This document shows positions 21,804 through 30,734 of a DNA stretch of 64,000 nt, piece by piece. Position 1 is the first letter of the stretch; the number at the start of each line of letters is the position of its first letter. The DNA comes from Magnetococcales bacterium WMHbinv6. Its GTDB lineage: Bacteria > Pseudomonadota > Magnetococcia > Magnetococcales > Magnetaquicoccaceae. The position numbers were made by a program, and so were the translations under genes. The notes below the pieces were generated by a model. It saw only the letters and a program-made list of their open reading frames with translations, searched no databases and was not told where the DNA came from. The stretch lies in contig PDZV01000013.1 of assembly GCA_002753135.1 (NCBI GenBank), positions 26,579 through 90,578 of the forward strand, written 5' to 3'.

Positions 21804-21894
21804 TGGCGGAGAGAGAGGGATTCGAACCCTCGGTACCCTTTTGGAGTACACACGCTTTCCAGGCGTGCACCTTAAACCGCTCGGTCATCTCTCC
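21804..21894 (-). tRNA. tRNA-Ser (anticodon GGA)
   Basis: A 91-nt class II tRNA with a long variable arm and encoded CCA. The acceptor GGAGAGA pairs with TCTCTCC, the anticodon loop reads CTGGAAA (anticodon GGA, for UCC/UCU), and the T-loop is TTCGAAT. It shares its last 36 nt with the second tRNA-Ser at 23196. Confidence 0.96.
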
Positions 21895-21942
21895 CCGGTA
21901 TGGCTACAAGAACAGCCCCTCCTGTTTAACCGTGGCATTAAA

Positions 21943-22422
21943 TCAGACATGCCGTCTTTTATCAAAGAAAATTCGCAACAGCGCCGCGCTCTCTGCCGAA
22001 AAAAGCGATCCATCCCAGACAGAAAAATGTCCAACATCTTGTTCTGAGACAGATTGTTTTCTTTCAGCCCCACTGTGCATGGTTGCCACTCGCGCCTGCA
22101 GCACAGCACTATGACACATGGGACAGGGCTGCAAAGATACCGCCAGATGGCTACCCAACAAACGATAATTGCCACAACGTCGTGCCGCGCGGCGCAGGAC
22201 GACCATTTCGGCGTGGGCTGTCGGATCCTGATCGGCAATGGGTCGGTTGCCTGCTTCCGCCAAAAAACGCCCTTCCTGATCGCGCAAGACCGCACCAACT
22301 GGCACCTCCTCTTCGGCACCGGATTGTCCGGCTGCCACCAGGGCCAGCAACATTGCCGCCTGCTCGGCAGTCAACAGCTGCAGATGGTGTTCATCCAGAG
22401 CAGAAACAGCCGACAGAGTCAA
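21943..22422 (-). CDS. tadA: tRNA-specific adenosine deaminase
   Basis: A 159-residue deaminase with the zinc-site motifs HAEMVVLRRAARR and PCPMCHSAVLQARV, and EVPVGAVL upstream. TadA converts A34 of tRNA-Arg(ACG) to inosine. A TTG start is chosen at 22422, where TTGA overlaps the stop of the preceding lipoprotein gene. An internal ATG at 22353 would remove part of the first helix. The enzyme fits this tRNA and translation neighbourhood. Confidence 0.92.
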   Translation of the reverse strand: MTLSAVSALDEHHLQLLTAEQAAMLLALVAAGQSGAEEEVPVGAVLRDQEGRFLAEAGNRPIADQDPTAHAEMVVLRRAARRCGNYRLLGSHLAVSLQPCPMCHSAVLQARVATMHSGAERKQSVSEQDVGHFSVWDGSLFSAESAALLRIFFDKRRHV

Positions 22423-23156
22423 TCGCGCAACTCCGGACCTTCCATGACTTCATCCTGGGGTTCCGGCAAGGCTGTGGTGGGTGAAGAAGGTATGCGTTTG
22501 CGTGCTGCAGCCCCGGCGGCGTTGGCCCCTTTACGGCCTGTTGTCGGTGCGGGTGCCGGGGGTTCCACCTTGCCCAGAAAGGTCAAATCATAACGGAGAT
22601 GGTCCCAGGCCGTTTGCGCCGAATCCCGCTCGAACAGCCAGCCTTCATGCAGCGGTTGACCGTTCTGATCTTCCAGCATGACCCAAGCTGCAGGATTGAT
22701 ATAGCCATCCGGCCCATGCCAAGGCCGCCCTTCCTGGATAACCAAATCATTGACAAAGGCTACCGGATACAAAGCGCCGCCCCAGGGGGCAGTGACCCGA
22801 TGTCCTACCGGTGCTTCCAGGCGATGGATCTTCAGGGTGCGTTTATCGAGTACCATGAAACGCAACGGAATGCCCTTTTGTTCATCCACCATCGCGGCAG
22901 AGGGCTTGGCGCGGTTGTTGATCACATGCGGTGCCAGGGGCAAGCGGTCTTTATCCCGCACCTCCAAAGCCAGATAGGCTGACTCCTGGCGCGACTCCGG
23001 CTGACAACCGGCCAACACCAGACCGCAGAGTGTCAGACAAAAAAATCTCCACCGTAAGTTAATGAAATCATGGGAATTTGACGCTTGGGCGGTGTTGAGG
23101 ATAAAAGATCGACACACGGGAGCGGCTCTGGCAAAAGGAGGCCTGCAGACAGGCAA
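22419..23156 (-). CDS. DUF2155 family lipoprotein (start uncertain)
   Basis: The protein has a lipobox (LVLAGC, Cys51 from the longest start) preceded by a hydrophobic segment, then a DUF2155 domain (VLDKRTLKIHRLEAPVGH, then AWVMLEDQNGQPLHEGWLF and the DHLRYDLTFL end) and a disordered Pro/Ala-rich tail. It is probably anchored in the inner or outer membrane facing the periplasm. The longest reading starts at a TTG and gives an over-long signal sequence. The true start may be later (for example GTG 23117), or a miscounted T7 run at about 23039 may hide it. The stop overlaps the tadA start by four bases. Confidence 0.7.
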   Translation of the reverse strand: MPVCRPPFARAAPVCRSFILNTAQASNSHDFINLRWRFFCLTLCGLVLAGCQPESRQESAYLALEVRDKDRLPLAPHVINNRAKPSAAMVDEQKGIPLRFMVLDKRTLKIHRLEAPVGHRVTAPWGGALYPVAFVNDLVIQEGRPWHGPDGYINPAAWVMLEDQNGQPLHEGWLFERDSAQTAWDHLRYDLTFLGKVEPPAPAPTTGRKGANAAGAAARKRIPSSPTTALPEPQDEVMEGPELRD

Positions 23157-23195
23157 AGAAATCGGTATTCCGAAGAGATAGAGAACAGTGCAGAT

Positions 23196-23286
23196 TGGCG
23201 GAGAGAGAGGGATTCGAACCCTCGGTACCCTATCGGATACAACACCTTAGCAGGGTGCCGCCTTCAGCCAGCTCGGCCATCTCTCC
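23196..23286 (-). tRNA. tRNA-Ser (anticodon GCT)
   Basis: A 91-nt class II tRNA with encoded CCA. The acceptor GGAGAGA pairs with TCTCTCC, the anticodon loop is CTGCTAA (anticodon GCU, for AGC/AGU), and there is a long variable arm. It lies at the border between the housekeeping block and an AT-rich stretch with an integrase remnant. Confidence 0.96.
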
Positions 23287-23825
23287 CAGATGCGCAGGAT
23301 GACAATAAAGTGTCACCTTGTCAACCCCAACAGATCATATTCGGTGATTTTTTCTTGTAAGCCAGGCCAATACAGTGAGTCAGGGGAAGAAAAACAGCTC
23401 AGCATGATTAGCATAACACTTGGATTATAAATATATTTTTTAGAAAATGCATGTCACCATCTTCGACCTCTGCCTTTCTTTTCAATCTCACCCTAACCAT
23501 GACGATCGAAACTTGGCACTGTTACTGCATACTAACAGTCACGTTTGACCGGAATCGCGTAGCAGAGACCTCTAACAAAGAACTCTACTGCAAACGGACA
23601 TGATCCTCTGCTGCGACACAGTCCGGGCAAATCGGCAGCAATGTCAACCGGTGGCCGAACGGAATTCCGTTCGGCTGCCAGCCGGCTGCAATCGCTGCGT
23701 CAATTGCTGGATTTAATATATAACAAAAGTTGTATAACAAGATAAAATATCCTGAATATTTGGCTATTTTGCCAGTCATGGATATGTATTGTTTCACACC
23801 TAAACTTAAGGAATTTTGGTCTCTT
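23287..23825. other. AT-rich stretch without a recognised gene
   Basis: About 540 bases between tRNA-Ser(GCT) and the integrase remnant. Base composition is visibly more AT-rich than the flanks (for example 23420-23470 and 23715-23770). A short possible hairpin sits at 23655-23685 (GGCCGAACGGAATTCCGTTCGGC). I see no coding likeness, tRNA fragment or direct copy of the tRNA 3' end. It is probably remnant DNA of a decayed insertion. Confidence 0.5.
23655..23676. repeat. Perfect inverted repeat
   Basis: The palindrome GCCGAACGG-AATT-CCGTTCGGC makes a stem of about 9-11 bp at the edge of the AT-rich gap. It is followed by GCCAGCCGGCTG. It may be a terminator stem or an old recombination-site arm. 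No T-run follows directly. Confidence 0.4.
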
Positions 23826-24662
23826 ATGGAGGTTTTACCTACACCGGTCTCGCAGGGATTGGAATATCCCCCACAGATGGGACCACCGCAAGCTGGAATG
23901 TTGGCCAACAATACCCGTATGGCCTATTGGGGTGATTTGCGCCGTTATGTGGATTGGGGCGGCACCGTACCTTCCGCCTCCAAAACAGTGGCTGCCTATT
24001 TGATGGCCCATGCCCAAACCCACAAGTATGCCACCTTGGTGCGCTGGAAAGTATCGATCGGTAAAGCACATACCAACCAAGGGTTGGATGATCCAACCAA
24101 ATCCGATGCGGTGCATGCCGTCTTGTCCGGTATTCGGCGCAGCCATGGCAAAGAGCAGCGTAAAGTGGCACCGCTGGTCAAAGAACAGGTGTTGGCCATT
24201 GTCGGAACGCTGGGTGAGCGTCTGAAAGATAAAAGAGACAAAGCGCTTATTCTATGTGGTTTTTCTGCAGGACTGCGCCGTTCGGAAATGACCACCCTGT
24301 CGCTGGCCGATCTGCGCTTCATCCGTGAAGGCATTGAAATCCATCTGCCGGAGGGCAATGCCTATCTGCAATATGCCCGTGGTACCGCCTGTCCGGTGCG
24401 GGCGATGAAAGAATGGTTGCAAAGCGCACAAATTGAAGAAGGTTCCGTTTTTCAAGGTATTAACCGGCACGGCCAACGCTCTGGCTCCCCGTTGACCGGA
24501 CATGGCATCGCCTTGATCGTCAAAGAACGGGTTCAGGCCATCGGTTTGGATCCGGCGCAGTACAGCGGTTTCAGTTTACGCGCCGGTCTGGTTGCCAGCG
24601 CCGTGGCTGCAGGCATTCCTTTCCGTACCGTGACCACGTTGCAAGGACCGGGTATCCTGTAA
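23826..24662 (+). pseudogene. Tyrosine recombinase/integrase remnant, C-terminally truncated
   Basis: 278 residues of a phage-type integrase. A SAM-like core-binding domain (NTRMAYWGDLRRYVDW) is followed by the catalytic domain with the first catalytic Arg (GFSAGLRRSEMTTL). The second box reads YSGFSLRAGL where active enzymes have HxxR (His replaced by Phe). The frame then stops after TTLQGPGIL, before the third-box His/Trp and the Tyr nucleophile, so it should be inactive. Upstream starts (TTG 23730, ATG 23778) are possible. It sits beside tRNA-Ser(GCT), a common integration target, which supports a decayed element. Confidence 0.75.
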
Positions 24663-24670
24663 TCGGCGGC

Positions 24671-24716
24671 GGTGTGGAACTGCAGGAGGCTGATCCCCCC
24701 TCCCCGGTTCCACACC
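24671..24716. terminator. 10-bp inverted repeat between integrase remnant and FliG-like gene
   Basis: GGTGTGGAAC (24671-24680) and GTTCCACACC (24707-24716) are perfectly complementary with a 26-base C-rich loop, in the gap between two converging genes. There is no T-run on either side, so it is a weak candidate for a bidirectional terminator or an element end. Confidence 0.35.
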
Positions 24717-24743
24717 CCTCTGTTCCAGGTTCGTGTTGCTCCC

Positions 24744-25169
24744 TCAAAAGATGACATCCTTATCCCTGCCTTTACCGAGAAACCACAACTGCCCCCGCGC
24801 CTGCAGGGCCAGAGCCGTCTGCAAAATGGTTTGACGCGCCGCCTGCACCCGATGCCGTTGCACCGGTCCCAGCAGAGCCATCTCCTCGCGCAAATTGTCG
24901 GCAGCACGCGGGGATAAATTATCCAGAATCCGCTCCACCAATGGCCACTCCGCCCCTTTCAACGCCACCACCCACACGGCACTATCGGTCGCACGCAACA
25001 AATTTTGCAAGCCTCGTTCATCTACGGTCAGCAAATCGCTGAACAAGAGCATGGCGTCGTACAACTCTTTGGCCAACCGTTCATCCCGTTCATCGATGTA
25101 GGCCAAGAGGCGCAACCGCTTTTCCGCTGTCATGAGTGACAAAATTCCTGCAGCTTTGCCGATGCTCAC
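24744..25169 (-). CDS. Short FliG-like protein (middle/C-terminal domains only)
   Basis: A 141-residue protein whose residues about 18-135 align with the last 120 residues of the flagellar rotor protein FliG (about 330 residues). Matching blocks are LLTVDERGLQNLLRATDS, VVALKGAE, LSPRAADNLREEMALLGPV and the closing ALQARGQLWFL. Lys71 and Arg88 correspond to rotor charges important for torque. E. coli Asp288/Asp289 are Glu95/Glu96 and Arg297 is Gln104. The N-terminal FliF-binding domain is missing. The start is GTG behind a perfect AAGGAGGTGATCC Shine-Dalgarno site, implying strong expression. There are no flagellar genes nearby. It could modulate the motor or be a repurposed paralog. Confidence 0.75.
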   Translation of the reverse strand: MSIGKAAGILSLMTAEKRLRLLAYIDERDERLAKELYDAMLLFSDLLTVDERGLQNLLRATDSAVWVVALKGAEWPLVERILDNLSPRAADNLREEMALLGPVQRHRVQAARQTILQTALALQARGQLWFLGKGRDKDVIF

Positions 25170-25311
25170 CGGATCACCTCCTTAAATTCGTCATATTCTT
25201 GACAGAGTCAGGCAAGAACGGCACGAAACAGCGTCAAACAGATCCATACATTCCCCTGCCTGTTAAAGCATGTTATGCTGCCAGCATTTTTCATCGCCCA
25301 AGGAACTGATC

Positions 25312-26700
25312 ATGTCGCTGGCCATGTTATCCTTCCGTCGCACCCTGCAACAGTGGTGGCAAGCCTGTTCCGTCTATACCGAAAAAAGGGTTCTGGCGAT
25401 CCTTTTTCTTGGCTTTTCCAGTGGTTTGCCCCTTGCCTTGACCTTCAGCACCCTTTCGGTCTGGTTATCGGAAGATGGTATCAGCAAAACCGCCATCGGT
25501 CTTTTTGCCCTGACCGGCGTGCCCTATACCTTCAAGTTTGTCTGGTCACCGCTGATAGATCAACTGCCAATTCCCTGGTTGAGCAAAAAAATGGGCCGCC
25601 GTCGCAGTTGGGCGCTCTTGTGCCAGTGTGCCCTGATGATCTCCCTCTGCCTGCTTGGCTTGAGCGACCCCAGAGAAAATCCGTTGACCACTGCCCTGCT
25701 GGCTCTGCTCGTGGCCTTCTGGTCGGCCAGTCAAGATATTGTCATCGATGCCTATCGTGTAGAAATTCTTGAAGAAAAGCAATATGGTGCCGGGGCGGCC
25801 ATTTATGTATTGGGTTACCGTATCGGCATGTTGGCTTCGGGAGCCGGTGCCTTGTATCTGGCCACCTATTACGGTTGGCTGCTCACTTATCTGTTCATGG
25901 CCCTGTTGATGCTGGTCGGCGCTGTGACCATTTTGCTCAATCCAGAGCCAAATATTCATCATCATCCCCGCGCCTTGGCCAACGACACCCCGCTGCCGGC
26001 CTGGATCGGGCGCTGGGGTCAATTGCCCGGCAGACGGGGAACGGCAATGCGCTGGATTGCCAAAGCCGTCATCGCCCCTTTCGCCGATTTTACCCGTCGT
26101 GACGGTTGGCTCATCGTTTTGTTGTTTATTCTTTTTTATAAACTGGGCGATTCGCTGGCTGGGGTGATGAGCAACCCTTTTTATCTGGAACTCGATTTCA
26201 GCAAAGTGGAAATTGCCTATATCAGCAAAATTTTTGGTCTGGCGGCAACCCTGGCGGGCAGTGTCGTGGGTGGTGTCATGGTCAACCGTTTGGGTATTCT
26301 GCAATCCCTGTTCTACTGCGGCCTGTTGCAAATGGTTTCCAATCTGATGTTTGTCCTCTTGGCCGCCAGCGGTCACAGCCTGCCGCTGTTGACCCTGACC
26401 ATCGCTGTGGAAAATTTTAGTGGCGGAATGGGAACTGCGGCGTTTGTTGCGTATCTATCTTCCTTGTGCAATATCGCCTATACGGCTACCCAATATGCCT
26501 TACTCAGCTCCTTCATGGCCTTTGGACGCACATTATTGGCCTCCATGGGTGGTTCGTTGGCCGATCAGATGAGTTGGACCCTCTATTTTCTGTTGACCAC
26601 ATTGGCTGCCCTGCCAGGTTTGGCCCTGTTGTGGTTGATGACCCGACGTTTTGTCGCAAATCCCCATGCGGAACAGGAGCAACTTGATGAACCAGCTTGA
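25312..26700 (+). CDS. ampG: AmpG-family muropeptide permease (MFS)
   Basis: A 462-residue MFS transporter with about 12-14 hydrophobic segments, beginning after a short basic tail with VLAILFLGFSSGLPLALTFS, typical of AmpG. The family blocks GVPYTFKFVWSPLIDQ and WSASQDIVIDAYRVE are present. AmpG imports anhydro-muropeptides for cell wall recycling across the inner membrane. The ATG at 25312 follows an AAGGA site. It ends inside the start of the next gene (14-base overlap). Confidence 0.9.
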   Translation: MSLAMLSFRRTLQQWWQACSVYTEKRVLAILFLGFSSGLPLALTFSTLSVWLSEDGISKTAIGLFALTGVPYTFKFVWSPLIDQLPIPWLSKKMGRRRSWALLCQCALMISLCLLGLSDPRENPLTTALLALLVAFWSASQDIVIDAYRVEILEEKQYGAGAAIYVLGYRIGMLASGAGALYLATYYGWLLTYLFMALLMLVGAVTILLNPEPNIHHHPRALANDTPLPAWIGRWGQLPGRRGTAMRWIAKAVIAPFADFTRRDGWLIVLLFILFYKLGDSLAGVMSNPFYLELDFSKVEIAYISKIFGLAATLAGSVVGGVMVNRLGILQSLFYCGLLQMVSNLMFVLLAASGHSLPLLTLTIAVENFSGGMGTAAFVAYLSSLCNIAYTATQYALLSSFMAFGRTLLASMGGSLADQMSWTLYFLLTTLAALPGLALLWLMTRRFVANPHAEQEQLDEPA

Positions 26701-27337
26701 CAGCCAGATTCTGCTTGCCGACAGTCGTTTTCTGTTGCAACGGGAGGCAGCAGACCTGCACCAACCGCCGCGCCGCTGGTTTCGCTTTCTCTTGCGCCTT
26801 CGGGTGTTGCTGCACAAAATGCGCGGCGGGGGCACCTCTCCGCCTCGAGCCCAATTGAATGAAGTTCTCTGGTCCTGGGTTGGGGCCTTTGTCGGTATCG
26901 GCCTGGTGGGCTATCTGGATTCCCACTTTTTTGCCCCCATTGACCAGGCCCTGCTGATTGGTTCATTTGGTGCTTCTGCCGTTCTGCTTTATGGCGCACC
27001 GGGCACCCCTTTTGCCCAGCCGCGCAACCTGATTGGCGGACACATGGTTTCGGCGCTGATTGGGGTGATCATGTTTCAGTGGTTGGGTAGCGTCCCCTGG
27101 TTGGCTGCCGCCTACGCCGTCTCCTTTGCCATTGTGGCGATGCATCTGAGCAAAACGCTGCACCCTCCCGGCGGTGCCACCGCCCTGATTGCCGTGATCG
27201 GATCCGACGCCCTGCACCAGTTGGGTTTTCTCTATGTCATCGCACCCGTCGGCATTGGCGCGCTCTTTCTGCTGCTCATTGCGCTGCTGGTCAACAATCT
27301 TGCCCCCAGCCGCCGTTATCCGTCCTGGTGGTGGTAG
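26687..27337 (+). CDS. HPP-family integral membrane protein
   Basis: A 216-residue protein with a basic cytoplasmic N-terminus and four to five membrane segments. It contains the family signature MHLSKTLHPPGGATALIAV and GSFGASAVLLYGAPGTPFAQPRN (split over two helices). HPP-family members have been linked to nitrite transport in chloroplasts and cyanobacteria. That link is from the family, not shown here. An AGGAG site precedes the ATG, which overlaps ampG. Its 3' end overlaps the convergent nasS by 22 bases, placing it next to nitrate assimilation. Confidence 0.85.
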   Translation: MNQLDSQILLADSRFLLQREAADLHQPPRRWFRFLLRLRVLLHKMRGGGTSPPRAQLNEVLWSWVGAFVGIGLVGYLDSHFFAPIDQALLIGSFGASAVLLYGAPGTPFAQPRNLIGGHMVSALIGVIMFQWLGSVPWLAAAYAVSFAIVAMHLSKTLHPPGGATALIAVIGSDALHQLGFLYVIAPVGIGALFLLLIALLVNNLAPSRRYPSWWW

Positions 27338-28395
27338 ACGCCACACTGCGGCAGATAATCGGTCAAAAACAGTCCATTCAAGAGCGCCGTATCGTCGGTG
27401 ATCGTTCCGTTCAACTGTTTCCAGCGCCGCATGTGTTGCAACAACCACTCTCCATGTTGCACGGTGGGAAGCAGGGCCTGGTGACGAAAAAAATATTGGT
27501 AATCCGGGACAGAGGCGGCGTGATAGCCGTTGAGCAGGGGTTGCCCTCGCAGCACCGGGCGCAACACCTCCCGGTCGGTATCCAGGTAGGCCTCCTGACT
27601 CAAAACCCGGAGCAACTCTTCCAGATTCTCTGCCTGATCCGCCCAGACGGCGGCCTCTGCCAAAGCACATACCAGCTTTTTTACCACATCTCCGGCCCCG
27701 GCAAACCAGTCAGCCCGCATGCCAAGCACCTTTTCCGGGCCATGAGGGCATATTTCCTGGCGGGTAACCACCAACTCCCCGACACCACAGCGCACCGCCC
27801 ACTGATTCCACGGTTCTCCCACACAACAACCGGCAATCTCCTGCCGCGTCAAACTTTCCACCATGCGCGGCGGTGGCACCACCAGCAACGCCACATCCCG
27901 GTCGGGGTCAACACCCACCTCTGCCAACCAGTGGCGCAATACATAATGATGGCTGGAAAAAGGATGGACTGAAGCCAGACGCAACGGCACCTCTCCCAAA
28001 CGACGCCGCGCAGCGATAACCCGCGCCAACGCCCGATTGCGCAACTGGCGGGGTCCAGCCATGGCTTCCGGATCGGCAACCTGCATGGCAGAGACCAGCC
28101 AGGGAGCCAGAGTAATCGCACTGCCACCCTGCCCCAAAGCCATTGGCACCACCATCGCCGTGCTGTTGCCCTGCAAACCAAGGTGCATCGCCAGCGGCAT
28201 GCCAGCCAGCATATGCGCACAATCCAGCACCCCATGCGCAACCTTATCCCGAATCGCCGCCCAGGCACCTTCCCGGGAGAGTTGCAGATCGATTCCATGC
28301 TTTGCGGCCATGCCACACGCTTTGGCCACCACCAATACCGCGCAATCGATGAGCGGTATAAAACCGGCCCTGACTATCGATAATTTTTGCTTCAC
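27316..28395 (-). CDS. nasS: Nitrate/nitrite sensor NasS (NrtA-like, cytoplasmic)
   Basis: A 359-residue protein of the NrtA/CmpA substrate-binding fold without a signal peptide (starts MKQKLSIVRAGFIPLIDCAV). The family motifs HPFSSHHYVLRHWLAE, VVPPPRMVESL and [13 protein letters not shown] match the solute-binding NrtA encoded at 31.9 kb. In other bacteria NasS binds NasT when nitrate and nitrite are absent and releases it when they bind. Its GTG start is 14 bases after nasT, and the pair closes the nrt operon. The missing signal peptide and the ANTAR neighbour make a sensor role much more likely than transport. Confidence 0.9.
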   Translation of the reverse strand: MKQKLSIVRAGFIPLIDCAVLVVAKACGMAAKHGIDLQLSREGAWAAIRDKVAHGVLDCAHMLAGMPLAMHLGLQGNSTAMVVPMALGQGGSAITLAPWLVSAMQVADPEAMAGPRQLRNRALARVIAARRRLGEVPLRLASVHPFSSHHYVLRHWLAEVGVDPDRDVALLVVPPPRMVESLTRQEIAGCCVGEPWNQWAVRCGVGELVVTRQEICPHGPEKVLGMRADWFAGAGDVVKKLVCALAEAAVWADQAENLEELLRVLSQEAYLDTDREVLRPVLRGQPLLNGYHAASVPDYQYFFRHQALLPTVQHGEWLLQHMRRWKQLNGTITDDTALLNGLFLTDYLPQCGVYHHQDG

Positions 28396-28409
28396 GGCAC
28401 CATCCCATT

Positions 28410-29036
28410 CTATTCGATTTGCAGTGCGGTCAACAAAATGCGGGCAATCTCTGCCAACTTGCGGTTTTCGCGCATCGCCGCCTTGCGCATGGCATGATAG
28501 GCCTGCTCTTCCGTCATATTTCTTTGTTTCATTAACATCCCCTTTGCCCGCTCAATCACTTTGCGATCTTCCAAAGCCAGAATGGCCTCATCCCGCTGAC
28601 GACGCAATTTTTCGTAACTGTGAAAACGAGCAATGGCCATTTCAACAATCGGCCTGACTCGCTCTTTGCGCAGACCATCCACCACATAGGAAGAGACGCC
28701 AGCCTCGATGGCCCGTTCGATCATCGAACGATCCGACTGATCGACAAAGACAACAATCGGCCTTTGCAAGGATTGGGTCACCTGATACAACCCCTCCAGA
28801 GTATCCCGATCCGGGTTGCCCAGATCGATCAGGATGACATCCGGGTGCAACAAAGCAATGCGACTGGCCAATTGGTTAAAAGAACGGATGGTCATCACCC
28901 GTGGATAACCCGCCTCCACCAGCCCTTGTTCGAGAATGACTGCCCGTTCTGGATCGGTATCAATGACCAGAATGGAGAGTGCCAGAGCCTCATCACCGCC
29001 TTCGTCAGGCGGCTTCCTGCTTGCCTTTATGGCCAT
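28410..29036 (-). CDS. nasT: ANTAR-domain antiterminator NasT
   Basis: A protein of about 208 residues with an N-terminal receiver-like domain ([18 protein letters not shown]; Asp in [10 protein letters not shown]) and a C-terminal ANTAR RNA-binding domain ([27 protein letters not shown], split here at Gln). NasT-type proteins bind paired hexaloop hairpins and prevent terminator formation. Two matching leaders are present at 33.3-33.8 kb. Several starts are possible (GTG 29072; ATG 29048, 29042, 29036). All overlap the 3' end of the ABC gene, suggesting coupling. NasS next door is its expected inhibitor. Confidence 0.9.
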   Translation of the reverse strand: MAIKASRKPPDEGGDEALALSILVIDTDPERAVILEQGLVEAGYPRVMTIRSFNQLASRIALLHPDVILIDLGNPDRDTLEGLYQVTQSLQRPIVVFVDQSDRSMIERAIEAGVSSYVVDGLRKERVRPIVEMAIARFHSYEKLRRQRDEAILALEDRKVIERAKGMLMKQRNMTEEQAYHAMRKAAMRENRKLAEIARILLTALQIE

Positions 29037-30690
29037 GTTCATACTCATCCAGGAAGGAAAGCAACGCCTCACGATAGTGATAATAGTCGGGATGAACCAA
29101 CAATTGACTGCGCGTGCGTGGGCGCGGCAATTTTACCTCCAGGATACGTCCGATGCGGGCATGTGGACCGTTGGTCATCATCACCACCCGATCCGCCAAC
29201 AGAATCGCCTCATCCACATCATGGGTCACACAGATGGTGGTTACCTGCGAACGGCTCCACACTTCCATTAACACCTCCTGCAACCCCCAACGGGTCAAAC
29301 TGTCCAGCATGCCAAACGGTTCATCCAGCAACAGCAGCTTGGGTGACAAAGCAAAGGCACGGGCAATACCGACCCGCTGTTTCATGCCGTTGGAGAGATC
29401 GGCAGCCGATTTATCCATGGCATCGCCCAAACCGACCTTGGACAAATAATATTCCACCACCTCCCTCCGTTCTGCCCGAGTGGCATGGGGATAGACCCGT
29501 TCCACCCCCAGCATGACATTTTGCCGGGCGGTCAACCATGGGAACAGACTGGGTGACTGGAAAACGACCGCACGATCCGGTCCGGCACTGTGTACCTCGC
29601 GGCCATCCAGGACAATACCGCCCAGGGTCACATCATTCAATCCGGCAGCCATGGCCAATACGGTGGATTTGCCACAGCCGGAATGGCCGATCAAACTGAT
29701 AAATTCCCCTTTGCGCACCATCATGTCAAAGCCGTCCACCACGGTCAGTTCTCCCTTTGGCGTGGGATAGCTTTTGATCACTTGGGAAAATTCCAGATAG
29801 CGGGCCTCATTGCTGCTGGTCGCTGCCTGGCGGTAGGCACGCGGTGGCCGATCTTCGCCCGGCATACGCGGTTGCAACTGGGGCAAACGAAGCTGGTTGT
29901 TGCGCTCTTTTTCCAACGAGCGACTGGCTTCAATCATCCAGGCGGTAATGTCACGGCGCAATTTCTTGAACTGCTCGTCATGATGAATGGTACTGCGCCC
30001 CCGTGGGCGAGCCAGATTGACCAAAAATTCCGGCCCCAAGGTAGCGTTCGGCCCCGGGGTCAGGGGAATAATCCGATCGGCCAGCAACAGGGCTTCATCC
30101 ACATCGTTGGTAATCAGCACGATCGTTTTGCCTTCCTGGGCATGAATGGCGGCAATTTCATCCTGCAGGCGGGCACGGGTCAGAGCGTCCAGGGCGGATA
30201 ACGGCTCATCCAGCAACAGAATTTCCGGCTGCATCGCCAAGGCGCGGGCAACAGCCACCCGTTGCCGCATGCCGCCGGATAGTTCGGCAGGGCGTCGATC
30301 GGCGGCATGCGCTAAACTGACCATCGCCATATAGTGTTGCACCATTACGGCCTGTTGGGCACGGGATCGTTGCCGATGTATCGCCTCCACCGCCAGAGCA
30401 ATATTCTCGCGCACACTCATCCAGGGCATCAGGGAGTAACTCTGGAATACCACCCCCCGATCTGGCCCCGGCCCCTGTAACGGTTGAGCGCGCAGAGAAA
30501 TCGTCCCACTATCCGGCTCGATCAAACCGGCCATCAGAGAGACCAGCGTGGTTTTGCCTGAACCGGAAAAACCGACAATGGCAAGCAGTTCCCCCTCTGC
30601 AATCGACAGATTGATATCGCGCAGAACGGCGCTACGTGCTGCCCCCTCCCCATAGGATTTGCCCACCTGCTGTAACTGTAGAACAGCCAT
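29005..30690 (-). CDS. nrtC: Nitrate ABC transporter, two ATPase domains in one chain
   Basis: A 561-residue protein holding two complete ABC ATPase domains. Domain 1 has Walker [10 protein letters not shown] (40-48), signature LSGGMRQR and Walker [12 protein letters not shown]. Domain 2 has Walker [10 protein letters not shown] (335-342), signature LSNGMKQR and Walker [12 protein letters not shown]. In cyanobacteria the two ATPases are separate NrtC and NrtD proteins; here they are fused. The H-loop is normal in domain 2 (VTHDVDEA, His490) but reads ITNDVDEA (Asn195) in domain 1, so one ATP site may be degenerate. An AGGAGG site precedes the ATG. It follows nrtB by 44 bases. Confidence 0.9.
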   Translation of the reverse strand: MAVLQLQQVGKSYGEGAARSAVLRDINLSIAEGELLAIVGFSGSGKTTLVSLMAGLIEPDSGTISLRAQPLQGPGPDRGVVFQSYSLMPWMSVRENIALAVEAIHRQRSRAQQAVMVQHYMAMVSLAHAADRRPAELSGGMRQRVAVARALAMQPEILLLDEPLSALDALTRARLQDEIAAIHAQEGKTIVLITNDVDEALLLADRIIPLTPGPNATLGPEFLVNLARPRGRSTIHHDEQFKKLRRDITAWMIEASRSLEKERNNQLRLPQLQPRMPGEDRPPRAYRQAATSSNEARYLEFSQVIKSYPTPKGELTVVDGFDMMVRKGEFISLIGHSGCGKSTVLAMAAGLNDVTLGGIVLDGREVHSAGPDRAVVFQSPSLFPWLTARQNVMLGVERVYPHATRAERREVVEYYLSKVGLGDAMDKSAADLSNGMKQRVGIARAFALSPKLLLLDEPFGMLDSLTRWGLQEVLMEVWSRSQVTTICVTHDVDEAILLADRVVMMTNGPHARIGRILEVKLPRPRTRSQLLVHPDYYHYREALLSFLDEYEHGHKGKQEAA

Positions 30691-30734
30691 TGTTCCCTCC
30701 TGTCATCTTTCGAGTTGCCGATCAAGCCCGTCGA

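Noticed and set aside
21804..23231. 36-base identical segments shared by the two tRNA-Ser genes as att sites
   Set aside because: Identical 3' halves are normal for tRNA-Ser isoacceptors, and the genes between them (tadA, lipoprotein) are chromosomal housekeeping genes.
25168..25184. GGATCACCTCCTT on the plus strand resembling the 3' end of 16S rRNA
   Set aside because: There is no other rRNA sequence around it. On the minus strand it is a perfect Shine-Dalgarno site in front of the FliG-like GTG start.
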